A stretch of DNA of 64,000 nt from Polynucleobacter sp. (GTDB lineage: Bacteria > Pseudomonadota > Gammaproteobacteria > Burkholderiales > Burkholderiaceae), in assembly GCF_030693775.1 (NCBI RefSeq), contig NZ_JAUXZY010000003.1, positions 124,001-188,000 on the forward strand, in the 5' to 3' direction. The notes under the pieces were generated by a model. It saw nothing but the letters and a program-made list of their open reading frames with translations, made no database searches and had not been told where the DNA came from. Each line of letters starts with the position of its first letter. Positions within the stretch are counted from its first letter, which is position 1. The position numbers and the translations under genes were made by a program. Shown in pieces: positions 1 to 7,988 of this stretch.

Positions 1-1
1 G

Positions 2-550
2 CAAAAGTTTGGAGCCATTACCTTTGTGGGTCCGATTGTTGCTTTGGGGATCTTTCGAGAGCTTGGGCCATTGATTACTGCGATCTTGTTGGCAGGACGC
101 TCGTCCGCAGCCTTCGCCGCTGAAATCGGTACCATGACGGTCAATAGTGAAGTCGACGCCTTAGTGACTGGCGGGCTTAGCCCAGTGCGCTTCTTGGTAG
201 TGCCGCGGGTGCTTGCTGGGATCTTAGTGGCGCCGATCCTCACCTTGTATGCCGATATCGTCAGCGTCTTTGCTTCTTCGCTGACGATGATGGCCTATGG
301 CGTACCTCTGGTTAATTTTTATGAGGGAGTACTCAATACCGTCGATCTGGAAGACGTGTTCTCCGGCCTAACCAAGTCGGTGCTATTCGGCATTGTGATT
401 GCGGCGGTAGGTTGTATGCGTGGCATGCAAACCGGTACAGGCGCAGCTGCAGTCGGCATTTCAGCCACGCGCGCGGTGGTGAGTAGCATTGTCATGATTG
501 TCTTGGTAGACGGTGTGTTTGCCTATATCTCTTATAAGACGGATTTCTGA
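2..550 (+). CDS. MlaE-family ABC permease (5' truncated by window edge)
   Basis: Inner-membrane permease of an MCE-type lipid transporter, probably moving phospholipid between the inner and outer membranes. The frame is open from base 2 upstream of the first possible start (GTG at 26), and the residues before it continue the conserved family sequence, so the gene begins outside the window. Visible family features are the conserved stretch IFRELGPLITAILLAGRSS, the following AAEIGTM segment, and several hydrophobic membrane segments up to the C-terminus. The stop overlaps the ATPase start by one base (TGATG). The ATPase, MCE and lipoprotein genes follow directly, which fixes the role. Whether an N-terminal STAS domain is present cannot be seen. 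Confidence 0.93.
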   Translation, partial: QKFGAITFVGPIVALGIFRELGPLITAILLAGRSSAAFAAEIGTMTVNSEVDALVTGGLSPVRFLVVPRVLAGILVAPILTLYADIVSVFASSLTMMAYGVPLVNFYEGVLNTVDLEDVFSGLTKSVLFGIVIAAVGCMRGMQTGTGAAAVGISATRAVVSSIVMIVLVDGVFAYISYKTDF

Positions 551-1305
551 TGGCAGCGATCGACGTACGTAATCTCTCGGTTGGCTATGGGCAAAATGTC
601 CTGCTGCAAAACCTCAATTTCTCGGTGAATGAAGGCGAGATCTTTGTGATCCTCGGCGGCTCGGGTTGCGGCAAGTCCAGCTTATTAAAAAACCTCTTTG
701 GTCTATACGAACCCCTGGCGGGCAGCGTGCTGATTGAAGGCCTGGACATAACCGACGCCCATGGTGAAGATCGCCAAAAAATCATGACGCACTTTGGGGT
801 GATGTATCAGCAGGGCGCCTTGTTTGGTTCGATGAATTTACTCGAAAACGTCACTCTATTTATGGAGGAGTACACCACCTTAGAGCGCGAGCAAATGAAT
901 TTACTGGCCCGTTGTAAGTTGGACCTAGTCGGTCTTTTGCCTTACGAGCAGTACATGCCAAGCGAAATTAGTGGCGGGATGCAAAAGCGCGCTGCGATTG
1001 CACGGGCGATGGCGCTGGATCCGAAGATTCTGTTTTTGGATGAGCCATCCGCGGGCCTAGACCCGATTACCTCGGCTGACCTCGATCGCACTATTTTGGA
1101 TTTATCGCAAAACCTAGGGATTACTTTTGTTATCGTGTCACATGAGCTGGCCAGCATCTATTCCATTGCCAATCGGGTGATTATGTTGGACAAGGCAAGC
1201 AAAGGCATCATTGCAGAAGGCGATCCAAAAGTGTTACGGGATCAAAGTGCCGATCCACGGGTGCATCAATTCTTTAATCGCATTATGAGTAAGGAAGCGG
1301 CATGA
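550..1305 (+). CDS. MlaF-like ABC transporter ATPase of MCE lipid transport system
   Basis: Cytoplasmic ATPase that powers the adjoining MlaE-type permease. A Walker A motif GGSGCGKSS lies at residues 36-44, the ABC signature ISGGMQKR near residue 140, and Walker B ILFLDEP with a following SAGLDP D-loop near 160-170. A switch histidine is in IVSHEL. At 251 residues the length is normal for the family. The start overlaps the permease stop by one base, and its stop overlaps the MCE gene by four bases (ATGA), so the four genes are one translationally coupled operon. The GMQKR signature is typical of MlaF-type rather than generic import ATPases. Substrate is inferred from family only. Confidence 0.95.
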   Translation: MAAIDVRNLSVGYGQNVLLQNLNFSVNEGEIFVILGGSGCGKSSLLKNLFGLYEPLAGSVLIEGLDITDAHGEDRQKIMTHFGVMYQQGALFGSMNLLENVTLFMEEYTTLEREQMNLLARCKLDLVGLLPYEQYMPSEISGGMQKRAAIARAMALDPKILFLDEPSAGLDPITSADLDRTILDLSQNLGITFVIVSHELASIYSIANRVIMLDKASKGIIAEGDPKVLRDQSADPRVHQFFNRIMSKEAA

Positions 1306-2228
1306 GCAACTCCAACCCCAATTATTTTCGCCTTGGCTTGTTTGTATTGGCCGCTATAGGCGCGCTGATTGCCCTTATTCTGATTTTTGGATCAGGGCAA
1401 ATTTTCCAAAAAACGTTTGAAGTCGAAACCTATATTAAGCAATCGGTTACCGGCCTGGATAATGGCGCGTCGGTTCGATTCCGGGGGGTCAAAGTAGGGC
1501 AGGTAATTTCCGTCGGCTTGACTGGCGAAATCTACGAAAAAAATGTTCCAATGGCGCAGCGTAAGGCATACGTCATCGTACGGATGCTGATTAATGGCAA
1601 CCCGAAAGAATATTTTGGCGGCTCAGATAGTAATGTTGCTGCCAACCTAAGGGCTAGAGTTAAGACCATGGGTATTACTGGCGTCAATTACATTGAACTT
1701 GACTTTGAGGCGCCCAATTCAGATTACCCCACTCTCGCTTATACGTGGAAGCCAGAATACCCGGTCATTCCTTCGCTACCCAGCCCTGCAGATGAGATCT
1801 TTACGGGATTGCAAAAAGTAGTGAGTAATTTAAGCGCACTGAATTTAGTCGAAACCCAACAAAAATTTGATTCCCTGGTTACCAATCTCAATACCGTATT
1901 AGCTGGGAGCGGCAAAGGCAATCAAGGCATAGCCCAATCCGTCCAAGAATTAAACACACTGCTTGCTAAAATGAATAGCGTAACGAGTAATGCTGAGCTC
2001 GAGCTACTGACGCAAGAACTGGTTGCTAGCTCCGTAGTCTTGCGGCAAATGCTCAGTAGCATGCAGGGCGACACCGCAATCACCATTGAAAATCTTAAGC
2101 AAGCCAGCGAGCAGCTCAATGACTTAACCCGAATTGCTAGCCGCTCACCATCTTCTTTAATTTGGGGTGAGCCACCGGCTCGCATTCAACTGCCAGCCAA
2201 TCCTGGCGCGACCGGAGTACAAAAATGA
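1302..2228 (+). CDS. MCE (MlaD/PqiB-type) domain protein
   Basis: Substrate-binding MCE protein anchored in the inner membrane and facing the periplasm. A single membrane helix lies at about residues 9-31 (LGLFVLAAIGALIALILIF). One MCE domain follows at about 38-125, with the hallmark SVTGLDNGASVRFRGVKVG. The remaining roughly 150 residues are predicted mainly helical with many Leu/Asn/Gln, consistent with the coiled or tube-forming C-terminal part of longer MCE proteins. At 308 residues it is longer than E. coli MlaD (about 180) and has a single MCE domain, unlike the multi-domain PqiB/YebT. It overlaps its neighbours by four bases on each side. Confidence 0.93.
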   Translation: MSNSNPNYFRLGLFVLAAIGALIALILIFGSGQIFQKTFEVETYIKQSVTGLDNGASVRFRGVKVGQVISVGLTGEIYEKNVPMAQRKAYVIVRMLINGNPKEYFGGSDSNVAANLRARVKTMGITGVNYIELDFEAPNSDYPTLAYTWKPEYPVIPSLPSPADEIFTGLQKVVSNLSALNLVETQQKFDSLVTNLNTVLAGSGKGNQGIAQSVQELNTLLAKMNSVTSNAELELLTQELVASSVVLRQMLSSMQGDTAITIENLKQASEQLNDLTRIASRSPSSLIWGEPPARIQLPANPGATGVQK

Positions 2229-2908
2229 GCTTAGTCACCATCAATCCATTGCAGGGTAAAACCACTGTATTACTTCAGCGCATTGCCGGCTGGTCGTTGC
2301 TTACGGTGATTGCATTTACCTTGTTGGCCTGTGCGCCTACGCGTCCCCCCATTGATACAGCGAATTGGCTGGTAGCGCCCGAGCGTACTGGCGGGCCGCG
2401 CACGATGCAATCGCCGCTGTGGTTAAAGATGGGGTCATTCTCTGTAACTACACCATTTGATACCAAGTCCTTGGTTTACCGCTTGGGCGATCAGCAATAT
2501 GAAAAAGACTTTTACAACGCCTATATTGCTTCGCCAAGCAGTATGTTCTCCAATGCAACGCGGCAGTGGCTTGATCAGTCGGGCATCTTTCGTATTACGG
2601 TAGGGCAGGGCACCAGCTTTTTCCCGTTCTATACACTGCAGGCAACCGTTGATGAACTCTATGGCGATTACCGCGGAAAACCAGAGGCAGTGGTGTCTGT
2701 GCAATTCTTTTTGACGGTAACCAACCCCAATCTACCCACCCCATTAATTACGGCCAAGCGCTATACGCAGCGCGTCGCATTGGCTAATAACCTGCCGCAA
2801 ACCTTGGTATCGGGTCAGCAACGTGCACTTGCTGAGATCTTGCAGCAGTTGGAGGCCGACCTCTTTGCGGCATCCGCTAATTTACCCAAGCCCATCCTTC
2901 GCCGATAA
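2225..2908 (+). CDS. ABC-type transport auxiliary lipoprotein (PqiC/DUF330-like)
   Basis: Probable outer-membrane lipoprotein partner of the preceding MCE transporter. The N-terminus has a basic and hydrophobic signal segment ending in a lipobox LLAC, with the acylated Cys at residue 36. The rest resembles the ABC-type transport auxiliary lipoprotein family: a short strand-rich domain with YRLGDQQYEKDFYNAY and a conserved C-terminal VALANNLPQTLVSGQQRALAEI stretch. Length is 227 residues. The start overlaps the MCE gene by four bases, and a terminator-like hairpin follows the stop, so this is the last gene of the operon. A membrane-spanning lipid path through the envelope is inferred from the Pqi system, not shown by sequence. 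Confidence 0.82.
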   Translation: MSLVTINPLQGKTTVLLQRIAGWSLLTVIAFTLLACAPTRPPIDTANWLVAPERTGGPRTMQSPLWLKMGSFSVTTPFDTKSLVYRLGDQQYEKDFYNAYIASPSSMFSNATRQWLDQSGIFRITVGQGTSFFPFYTLQATVDELYGDYRGKPEAVVSVQFFLTVTNPNLPTPLITAKRYTQRVALANNLPQTLVSGQQRALAEILQQLEADLFAASANLPKPILRR

Positions 2909-2909
2909 G

Positions 2910-2946
2910 GTGCTTTAGCCGCCATCACATAGGCTAAGCACTTTTA
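2910..2946 (+). terminator. Terminator-like hairpin after the MCE operon
   Basis: GTGCTTTAGCC (2910-2920) pairs with GGCTAAGCAC (2932-2941) apart from one bulged T, and TTTTA follows. It begins two bases after the lipoprotein stop and fits a rho-independent terminator with a short U-tract. Confidence 0.6.
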
Positions 2947-2992
2947 GGCTACAGTGCTGGATATACATTGACATTGCGCTAAAGGAAAAATA

Positions 2993-3778
2993 ATGGACTT
3001 AGGCATTAAAGGAAAAACAGCACTGGTTTTGGCGTCTAGCCGTGGGCTGGGTCAGGCGATGGCAGTAGCTCTAGCCCGTGAAGGTGTGAACGTTGCAGTG
3101 ACAGGCCGTAATCCAGAAGGTTTAGCCCAATCCGTAGCCATGATTGAGGCGGCCGGTGGCAAGGCAATAGCGCTGAACTGGGATCTATCGGATCTGTCGG
3201 TCATCGACGCCCACATTTCTAAAGTAGAAGCCACTTTTGGGCCGATTGATATTTTGATCAACAACACGGGCGGTCCTGCGCCAACCCCGGCAGCAGGCCA
3301 AGACCCACTCTTATGGGCAAAGAGTTTCAATGACATGGTGTTGTCACTGATTGCCATTACGGATCGTGTATTACCCAGCATGCGCCAGCGTGGCTGGGGC
3401 CGCATTATTACCAGCACCACCTCGGGTGCGATTGCCCCGATTAAAAACTTGGCGATCTCCAATACACTTCGTGCATCCTTATTAGCCTGGTCTAAAACCT
3501 TAGCTGCTGAAGTGGCGGGCGAAGGCATTACCGTGAATGTCATCATGCCCGGCCGCGTGGCAACCGATCGCTTACGTCAACTCGATGAAGCACGTGCCAA
3601 GCGTGAGAATGTGCCATACGACGCCGTCGTGGCTGCGAGCATTAAGTTAATACCGTCAGGACGCTATGGCGATCCAAAAGAGTATGGCGATACTGCGGCA
3701 TTCTTAGCGAGTGTCAATGCCTCGTACATTACTGGTTCTGTCATTCGCGTGGATGGCGGACAGATTCAGGGGATTTGA
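2993..3778 (+). CDS. SDR-family protein (BKR-like) lacking the classical YxxxK active site
   Basis: Rossmann-fold protein of the short-chain dehydrogenase/reductase superfamily, 261 residues, annotated in relatives as 3-oxoacyl-ACP-reductase-like. The nucleotide-binding motif TGxxxGIG appears as ASSRGLG near residues 14-20, and the usual NNAG is NNTGGP. Aligning the C-terminal WSKTLAAE helix places SNTLR where YxxxK is expected, so both the catalytic Tyr and Lys appear to be replaced. A serine-rich TSTTSG occurs at the usual Ser position. The C-terminal VDGG is retained. This matches a described BKR-like SDR subgroup without a perfect NAD motif or tetrad. The start follows AAAGGA. The next gene starts just after its stop. 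Substrate unknown. Confidence 0.85.
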   Translation: MDLGIKGKTALVLASSRGLGQAMAVALAREGVNVAVTGRNPEGLAQSVAMIEAAGGKAIALNWDLSDLSVIDAHISKVEATFGPIDILINNTGGPAPTPAAGQDPLLWAKSFNDMVLSLIAITDRVLPSMRQRGWGRIITSTTSGAIAPIKNLAISNTLRASLLAWSKTLAAEVAGEGITVNVIMPGRVATDRLRQLDEARAKRENVPYDAVVAASIKLIPSGRYGDPKEYGDTAAFLASVNASYITGSVIRVDGGQIQGI

Positions 3779-3785
3779 GCTACTT

Positions 3786-6296
3786 GTGATTGCGCGGGCA
3801 TGGCGGTGGTTTCGGCGTGACTTACAGTCGACCGAATTGCTCTGGCTAGGGATTGCACTCAGCCTTTCGGTTGCAGCCCTTTCCAGTGTCGGCTTTTTAG
3901 CCGACCGCATGCAGCGGGCATTTGAGTTTGATGCGCGCCAACTGTTGGCATCCGACTTGTTGATTGCTGCTGACCAGCCCATTCCGGCGCGGTTTATAGA
4001 GGCAGCTAAAGACCGCACGCTATCGATTGCGCAAACGGTGGTCTTTCCGAGTATGGCAACGGTGGGTGAGCGGGGGAAGTTATCCTCACTCAAAGCCGTG
4101 AGTAGCGATTATCCCTTGCGCGGGGAGCTGCAAATTAGCCGCAGCACAAACCCGCAGGACAAAGAGAAAGTCAACAGCAGTCATGGCCCGGCGCCCGGCA
4201 ATGCTTGGGTTGATCCCGCTTTGCTGGAAGTCTTGCAAGCCAAGATTGGCGATACCGTTTCATTAGGGCAGGCACGCCTGCGCATTGATGCTGTCTTGCT
4301 GCGCGAACTCGATCGCGGCGCTGCATTTATGAACTTTGCCCCGCGGGTCATGATCTCGCTAGACGACTTACCCAAGACCGAGTTGCTTGGCCTCGGGAGT
4401 CGCGTGACCTACCGTTTATTAATCGCCGGATCCAATGCCGCGGTTGCGGATTATCAAAACTGGGTCGTGAATGCGATCGAGTCAGATCAGCTACGCGGTA
4501 TGCGCATTGAAACCCTCGAGACGGGTCAGCCGGTGATGCGCAAAACGCTCGATCGGGCCGAACGGTTTTTATCCTTGATTGCGCTGTTAACTGCGATGGT
4601 CTCTGCGGTAGCGATTGCCTTGGCGGCGCGCCGTTACGTGGTGCGGCAAGCGAATGTGTGTGCGGTCATGAAATGCCTTGGCGCCACCCAAGGGACGATT
4701 CTGCGTCAACAACTCAAGACGCTGGCCCTCTTGGGTTTATTGGCGGCGGCATTCGGGATTGCGGTCGGTTGGCTGATTCAGTATGGGCTGATGTGGTTCT
4801 TGGGTAATTTATTGATGGCTGATTTACCGCCGCCATCCCTGTGGCCTGTTCTGTGGAGCGCGCTGCTCTCCTGGTTTTTGTTGCTGGGTTTTGCGGGACC
4901 GCCTTTGCTGACCCTAGTGCAAGTCTCGCCGGTCCGTTTGGTTCGACGTGAGCTGAGCGGCGTGCCCGTTGCAGCGCGCTGGGTCGCTTTATTGGGGTTT
5001 CTGAGTTTTGCTATCTTACTGCTCTGGGCCGCCCGCGACTGGAAGTTAGCGAGTTGGGTTGGCTTGAGTTTTGGCGGTGCGGTTGCTGTGTTTGCATTGC
5101 TGTCCTGGATCGCCCTGAAACTGTTAGCGCGCTCTTCTGTGAGTGGGATGCTTAGCCAACTTGGATTTGCGGGGCGCTTTGCTTTGCGCTCACAAGCGCG
5201 CAGTCCCGCCTTTGCCGTGATGCAAATTACTGCATTGGCGATTGCCCTGATGGCGCTGCTCATCATCTTGCTCTTGCGACAGGATTTACTCAAAACCTGG
5301 CAAGGCAATGTGCCGGTCGATGCGCCCAATCGCTTTGTGATTAATATCCAGAGCGATCAACGCGATGCCTTAACGCAAGATCTCGCAACGGCAGGCCTGG
5401 GTAAGCCCGATTTATATCCCATGGTGCGCGGCCGTTTAGTCGAGATTAATAATCGGCCCGTGATGCCGAGCGATTACAGCAAAGACAATGCGCGCCGTTT
5501 AGTAGATCGCGAATTTAATTTGTCGTACACCATGGATTTGCCAAGCGGCAATCAAGTGGTAGCTGGTAGCTGGTTTACACAGGACAAACCGCAAATCTCC
5601 GTCGAGACTGGCATTGCTAAAACCCTGGGATTAAAACTGGGTGATCGATTGGCGTTTGAGATTGCTGGCGAGACTGTCAGTGCTGAAATTACCTCCTTAC
5701 GCTCATTGGAGTGGGGCTCGATGCGCGTGAATTTCTTTGTGATCATGCCGCCAGTGCTCTTGCAAGACTTGCCGCAATCCTGGATTACCGCGTATTACCA
5801 GCCGCTCAATATAGAAGTATTGGATTTCCGCTTAACCCAACGTTATCCCAACATCACTGTAGTGGATGTGGCGAACTCCTTGCAACAAATTCAAGATGTC
5901 TTGAATCGCTTAGGCGCCGCCTTAGGCCTCTTGTTTACATTCACGATTGCCGCAGCCATCTTAGTGCTGTTTGCAGCAATCTCAGCAACACAAGATGAGC
6001 GCTTTCGGGATGCAGCGCTTCTCAAAGCAGTTGGGGCTTCAAGTCCTACGCTAGCTGCGATTGCCAGTGTTGAATTGGCGATTGTTGGCGGCCTAGCTGG
6101 CCTCTTAGGTGGCTTTGCTGCGGCGATGGCTGCCTGGGCATTGGGGCATTTTGTGCTTGAAATTGAATTCAATTCCTTTGCATCGTCGATTGCGATGGGC
6201 CTTGCTTTTGGATTAATCGCTTGCGCAATAGCTGGTTACCAATTTCAGCGAAAGATTCAGCGGGCTACCGCCATGGATTGTTTGCGCGAAGCGTGA
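3786..6296 (+). CDS. FtsX-like ABC permease (YbbP-type)
   Basis: Large inner-membrane permease of the MacB/FtsX type, thought to act in export or extraction of lipoproteins, lipids or toxic compounds. The open frame extends upstream to 3711 inside the SDR gene, but GTG at 3786 is preferred. It sits 8 bases after the SDR stop and behind AGGGGA (about 3768-3773), giving 836 residues. An N-terminal helix is followed by a large periplasmic domain and an FtsX domain near residues 255-400. A second soluble domain comes next, and a last FtsX domain lies near 710-825 with KAVGASSPTL, the coupling-helix-like motif. No ATPase gene of the YbbA/LolD type is adjacent, so its ATPase must be encoded elsewhere. 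Confidence 0.85.
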   Translation: MIARAWRWFRRDLQSTELLWLGIALSLSVAALSSVGFLADRMQRAFEFDARQLLASDLLIAADQPIPARFIEAAKDRTLSIAQTVVFPSMATVGERGKLSSLKAVSSDYPLRGELQISRSTNPQDKEKVNSSHGPAPGNAWVDPALLEVLQAKIGDTVSLGQARLRIDAVLLRELDRGAAFMNFAPRVMISLDDLPKTELLGLGSRVTYRLLIAGSNAAVADYQNWVVNAIESDQLRGMRIETLETGQPVMRKTLDRAERFLSLIALLTAMVSAVAIALAARRYVVRQANVCAVMKCLGATQGTILRQQLKTLALLGLLAAAFGIAVGWLIQYGLMWFLGNLLMADLPPPSLWPVLWSALLSWFLLLGFAGPPLLTLVQVSPVRLVRRELSGVPVAARWVALLGFLSFAILLLWAARDWKLASWVGLSFGGAVAVFALLSWIALKLLARSSVSGMLSQLGFAGRFALRSQARSPAFAVMQITALAIALMALLIILLLRQDLLKTWQGNVPVDAPNRFVINIQSDQRDALTQDLATAGLGKPDLYPMVRGRLVEINNRPVMPSDYSKDNARRLVDREFNLSYTMDLPSGNQVVAGSWFTQDKPQISVETGIAKTLGLKLGDRLAFEIAGETVSAEITSLRSLEWGSMRVNFFVIMPPVLLQDLPQSWITAYYQPLNIEVLDFRLTQRYPNITVVDVANSLQQIQDVLNRLGAALGLLFTFTIAAAILVLFAAISATQDERFRDAALLKAVGASSPTLAAIASVELAIVGGLAGLLGGFAAAMAAWALGHFVLEIEFNSFASSIAMGLAFGLIACAIAGYQFQRKIQRATAMDCLREA

Positions 6297-6326
6297 TCCT
6301 GCGTCCAAAGAAGCGCGCGAAGCAAC

Positions 6327-6884
6327 TTACTTTTTCTTCTCTATCTTTGGCAGGGTGATTAATTTGGTTTTACCGAGCCGATCAGGAATCGTTTGGCGGT
6401 GACGTGGATCCAAGTAAATGGTAAGTGGCCAAAGAAAGAGCGAGACTGCAAACAGCAGACCAATAATTCCCCACTTTTGTAGTTCTGCGCTGGCTTGAAT
6501 CAAGATGCAAGGGACAAGCCAAAGTGAGCCGTAGACATAACGCCACAATGCTTGTCTGCGGGTGAGGCGCGCACCCGAAGTGGAAACCAGTTTGACCCGC
6601 CAAGTTTGCATGGCCAAGGTTTGTCCGGTACGGGTCCAATACCAAACAAAGTAAAAAGCCAGTACGCCATACAAATAGAAAAACGTTAACCAGCTAGGAA
6701 GTGATACGCCAAAAACAATCCCGAGTACGAGGTTGGGTAATAAGAAGAGCAGGGCAATCACGCCCAACAAAATCAATTGCTCATAGAGTAAGCAGAAGAC
6801 TCGCTTCCAAAAGCCAGGAGGGGGTAGTGCGGTTAGCGGAGTGTCAACTGAACTGCTAGTGCCATCCACAGGGGGCTGACTCAT
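6327..6884 (-). CDS. RDD family membrane protein
   Basis: Small integral membrane protein of unknown function, 185 residues. The RDD family is named for conserved Arg/Asp residues. Here the pattern includes FWKRVFCLLYEQLILLG near residue 25, WYWTRTGQTLAMQTWRVKL around 80-100, and the final DPRHRQTIPDRLGKTKLI segment, which is characteristic. Four hydrophobic stretches can be seen. The start overlaps the stop of the DUF3106 gene by four bases, making it the last gene of the sigma-factor cluster. It converges on the FtsX-like permease gene with a 30-base gap that holds no clear terminator. Confidence 0.88.
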   Translation of the reverse strand: MSQPPVDGTSSSVDTPLTALPPPGFWKRVFCLLYEQLILLGVIALLFLLPNLVLGIVFGVSLPSWLTFFYLYGVLAFYFVWYWTRTGQTLAMQTWRVKLVSTSGARLTRRQALWRYVYGSLWLVPCILIQASAELQKWGIIGLLFAVSLFLWPLTIYLDPRHRQTIPDRLGKTKLITLPKIEKKK

Positions 6885-7480
6885 GCGCCACCATCTTTGG
6901 TGGGTGCGGCGGCAGGGGTAACCGCAGGCAAGGCATTGGGACGATTTTGCAGCGTAGGCGAGCTCGCCGCAGTTGGCTTTTTCTTATTGTCCTCTTTGGC
7001 CGCTAATTTTTTCTTATCTTCTGGGCTGAGCTGCTGGTAGGCCTGCCATGCCGAGGCTTTTTCTTCCGCAGGGAAGCGCAAGCTACTGAGGTAATTATCG
7101 CGGGCGATGCGGCGATCTTTTTGCGAGAGTTTAGCCCACTCGTTCATGCGCGATTGCAAGCGCTCCTGATCGACCCGCTTCATTTTGGGATAAAGATTAG
7201 CAACCTGAATCCATTTTTGCCGGCGCTCTTTAGAAAGGTAGCTCCAGTCTTCTTCGAGGGGCGCCAAGATTTTTTGTTGCACCACGCTCAGGTCATCCCA
7301 ATTGCCACTGTGTTTGGGCGCGCTGGCTGCAGTTGGCTGCTTGGTTTGAGCTGCTACTTCGTTTACAGAGCCAATCGCTAGCCAGCTAGCAAGCAATAGC
7401 AGCGCGCCCAGACTCCAGCCGGATGCACATCGCTTTGCGGCTAGTGCAAGTGGATTGTGCTGGTGGGGCGTGGCTGACAT
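6881..7480 (-). CDS. DUF3106 domain protein, exported
   Basis: Probable periplasmic or envelope-associated protein of unknown function, 199 residues. The N-terminus has a hydrophobic segment (GALLLLASWLAIGSV, about residues 25-39) followed by AAQ, consistent with a signal peptide. The central part carries the DUF3106 pattern of spaced tryptophans and arginines: WDDLSVVQQKILAPLEEDW, then RRQKW, and RMNEWAKLSQKDRRIARDNY. The tail is rich in Lys, Ala and Pro and looks unstructured. It is the third gene of the sigma factor/DUF3619/DUF3106/RDD cluster and overlaps RDD by four bases. The Trp/Arg repeats recall metal- or stress-sensing helical proteins such as CpxP only loosely; I do not assign a role. 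Confidence 0.85.
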   Translation of the reverse strand: MSATPHQHNPLALAAKRCASGWSLGALLLLASWLAIGSVNEVAAQTKQPTAASAPKHSGNWDDLSVVQQKILAPLEEDWSYLSKERRQKWIQVANLYPKMKRVDQERLQSRMNEWAKLSQKDRRIARDNYLSSLRFPAEEKASAWQAYQQLSPEDKKKLAAKEDNKKKPTAASSPTLQNRPNALPAVTPAAAPTKDGGA

Positions 7481-7502
7481 GGCGATTGGTTTCTTGCCTC
7501 AG

Positions 7503-7988
7503 TTAGGAAGGATCGACTGCAGTATCGGCATTCTCAGAATTGGTGGTTTCCAACTCACGCTTGGCATGGCTACTGAGTTTTAAGAATGCCAGGAAACCGC
7601 TATCCATATAGGCATCAGGCGGAACATCATCAGACAGTAGGGCAATGTCGACCGCAGCAATGTCGTTGATGCGTGCATCTTGCTGCCACTCGGAAATCGC
7701 CAATAAGCCCAAGGCCAAGACAATAAAAGGCGCAAACCAGCTCAATCGATTCCAATAGGAGGAGGGCTGGCTGCCGCTACCACCCTGATTAAAGGCCAGT
7801 TGGGGGCGTAATACGCGCTCCAATTGCGGAATGAATTCTTGCTTGCGCGCTGCCATGGCGGAAAGGCGGGCGTGATACAGACGATCCGTGATTCGGCTGG
7901 GCAATTGCGCGGTAGAACCGTCGAGGTATTCGCGCACGGCGCTGCCAATCCGATCTACTTCAAATTGGGGGTCTTGTTCGCGGTTCAT
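7503..7988 (-). CDS. DUF3619 family single-pass membrane protein
   Basis: 161-residue protein of unknown function with one clear membrane helix (LSWFAPFIVLALGLLAISEW, about residues 83-102). The N-terminal cytoplasmic part of about 80 residues is rich in Arg and charged residues. A shorter C-terminal part contains acidic DVPPDAYMDSGFLAFLK. Its start codon overlaps the sigma-factor stop by four bases (ATGA), so the two proteins are likely made in fixed ratio. A one-helix membrane protein directly coupled to an ECF sigma factor has the arrangement of an anti-sigma factor. That function is inference, because no zinc-binding HxxxCxxC anti-sigma motif is visible. Confidence 0.85.
   Translation of the reverse strand: MNREQDPQFEVDRIGSAVREYLDGSTAQLPSRITDRLYHARLSAMAARKQEFIPQLERVLRPQLAFNQGGSGSQPSSYWNRLSWFAPFIVLALGLLAISEWQQDARINDIAAVDIALLSDDVPPDAYMDSGFLAFLKLSSHAKRELETTNSENADTAVDPS

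Noticed and set aside
4778..5329. Open frame of 183 codons on the minus strand inside the FtsX-type permease gene
   Set aside because: Composition is biased Lys/Arg/Ser/Thr and it lies wholly opposite a well-supported gene; no ribosome-binding site or recognisable domain.
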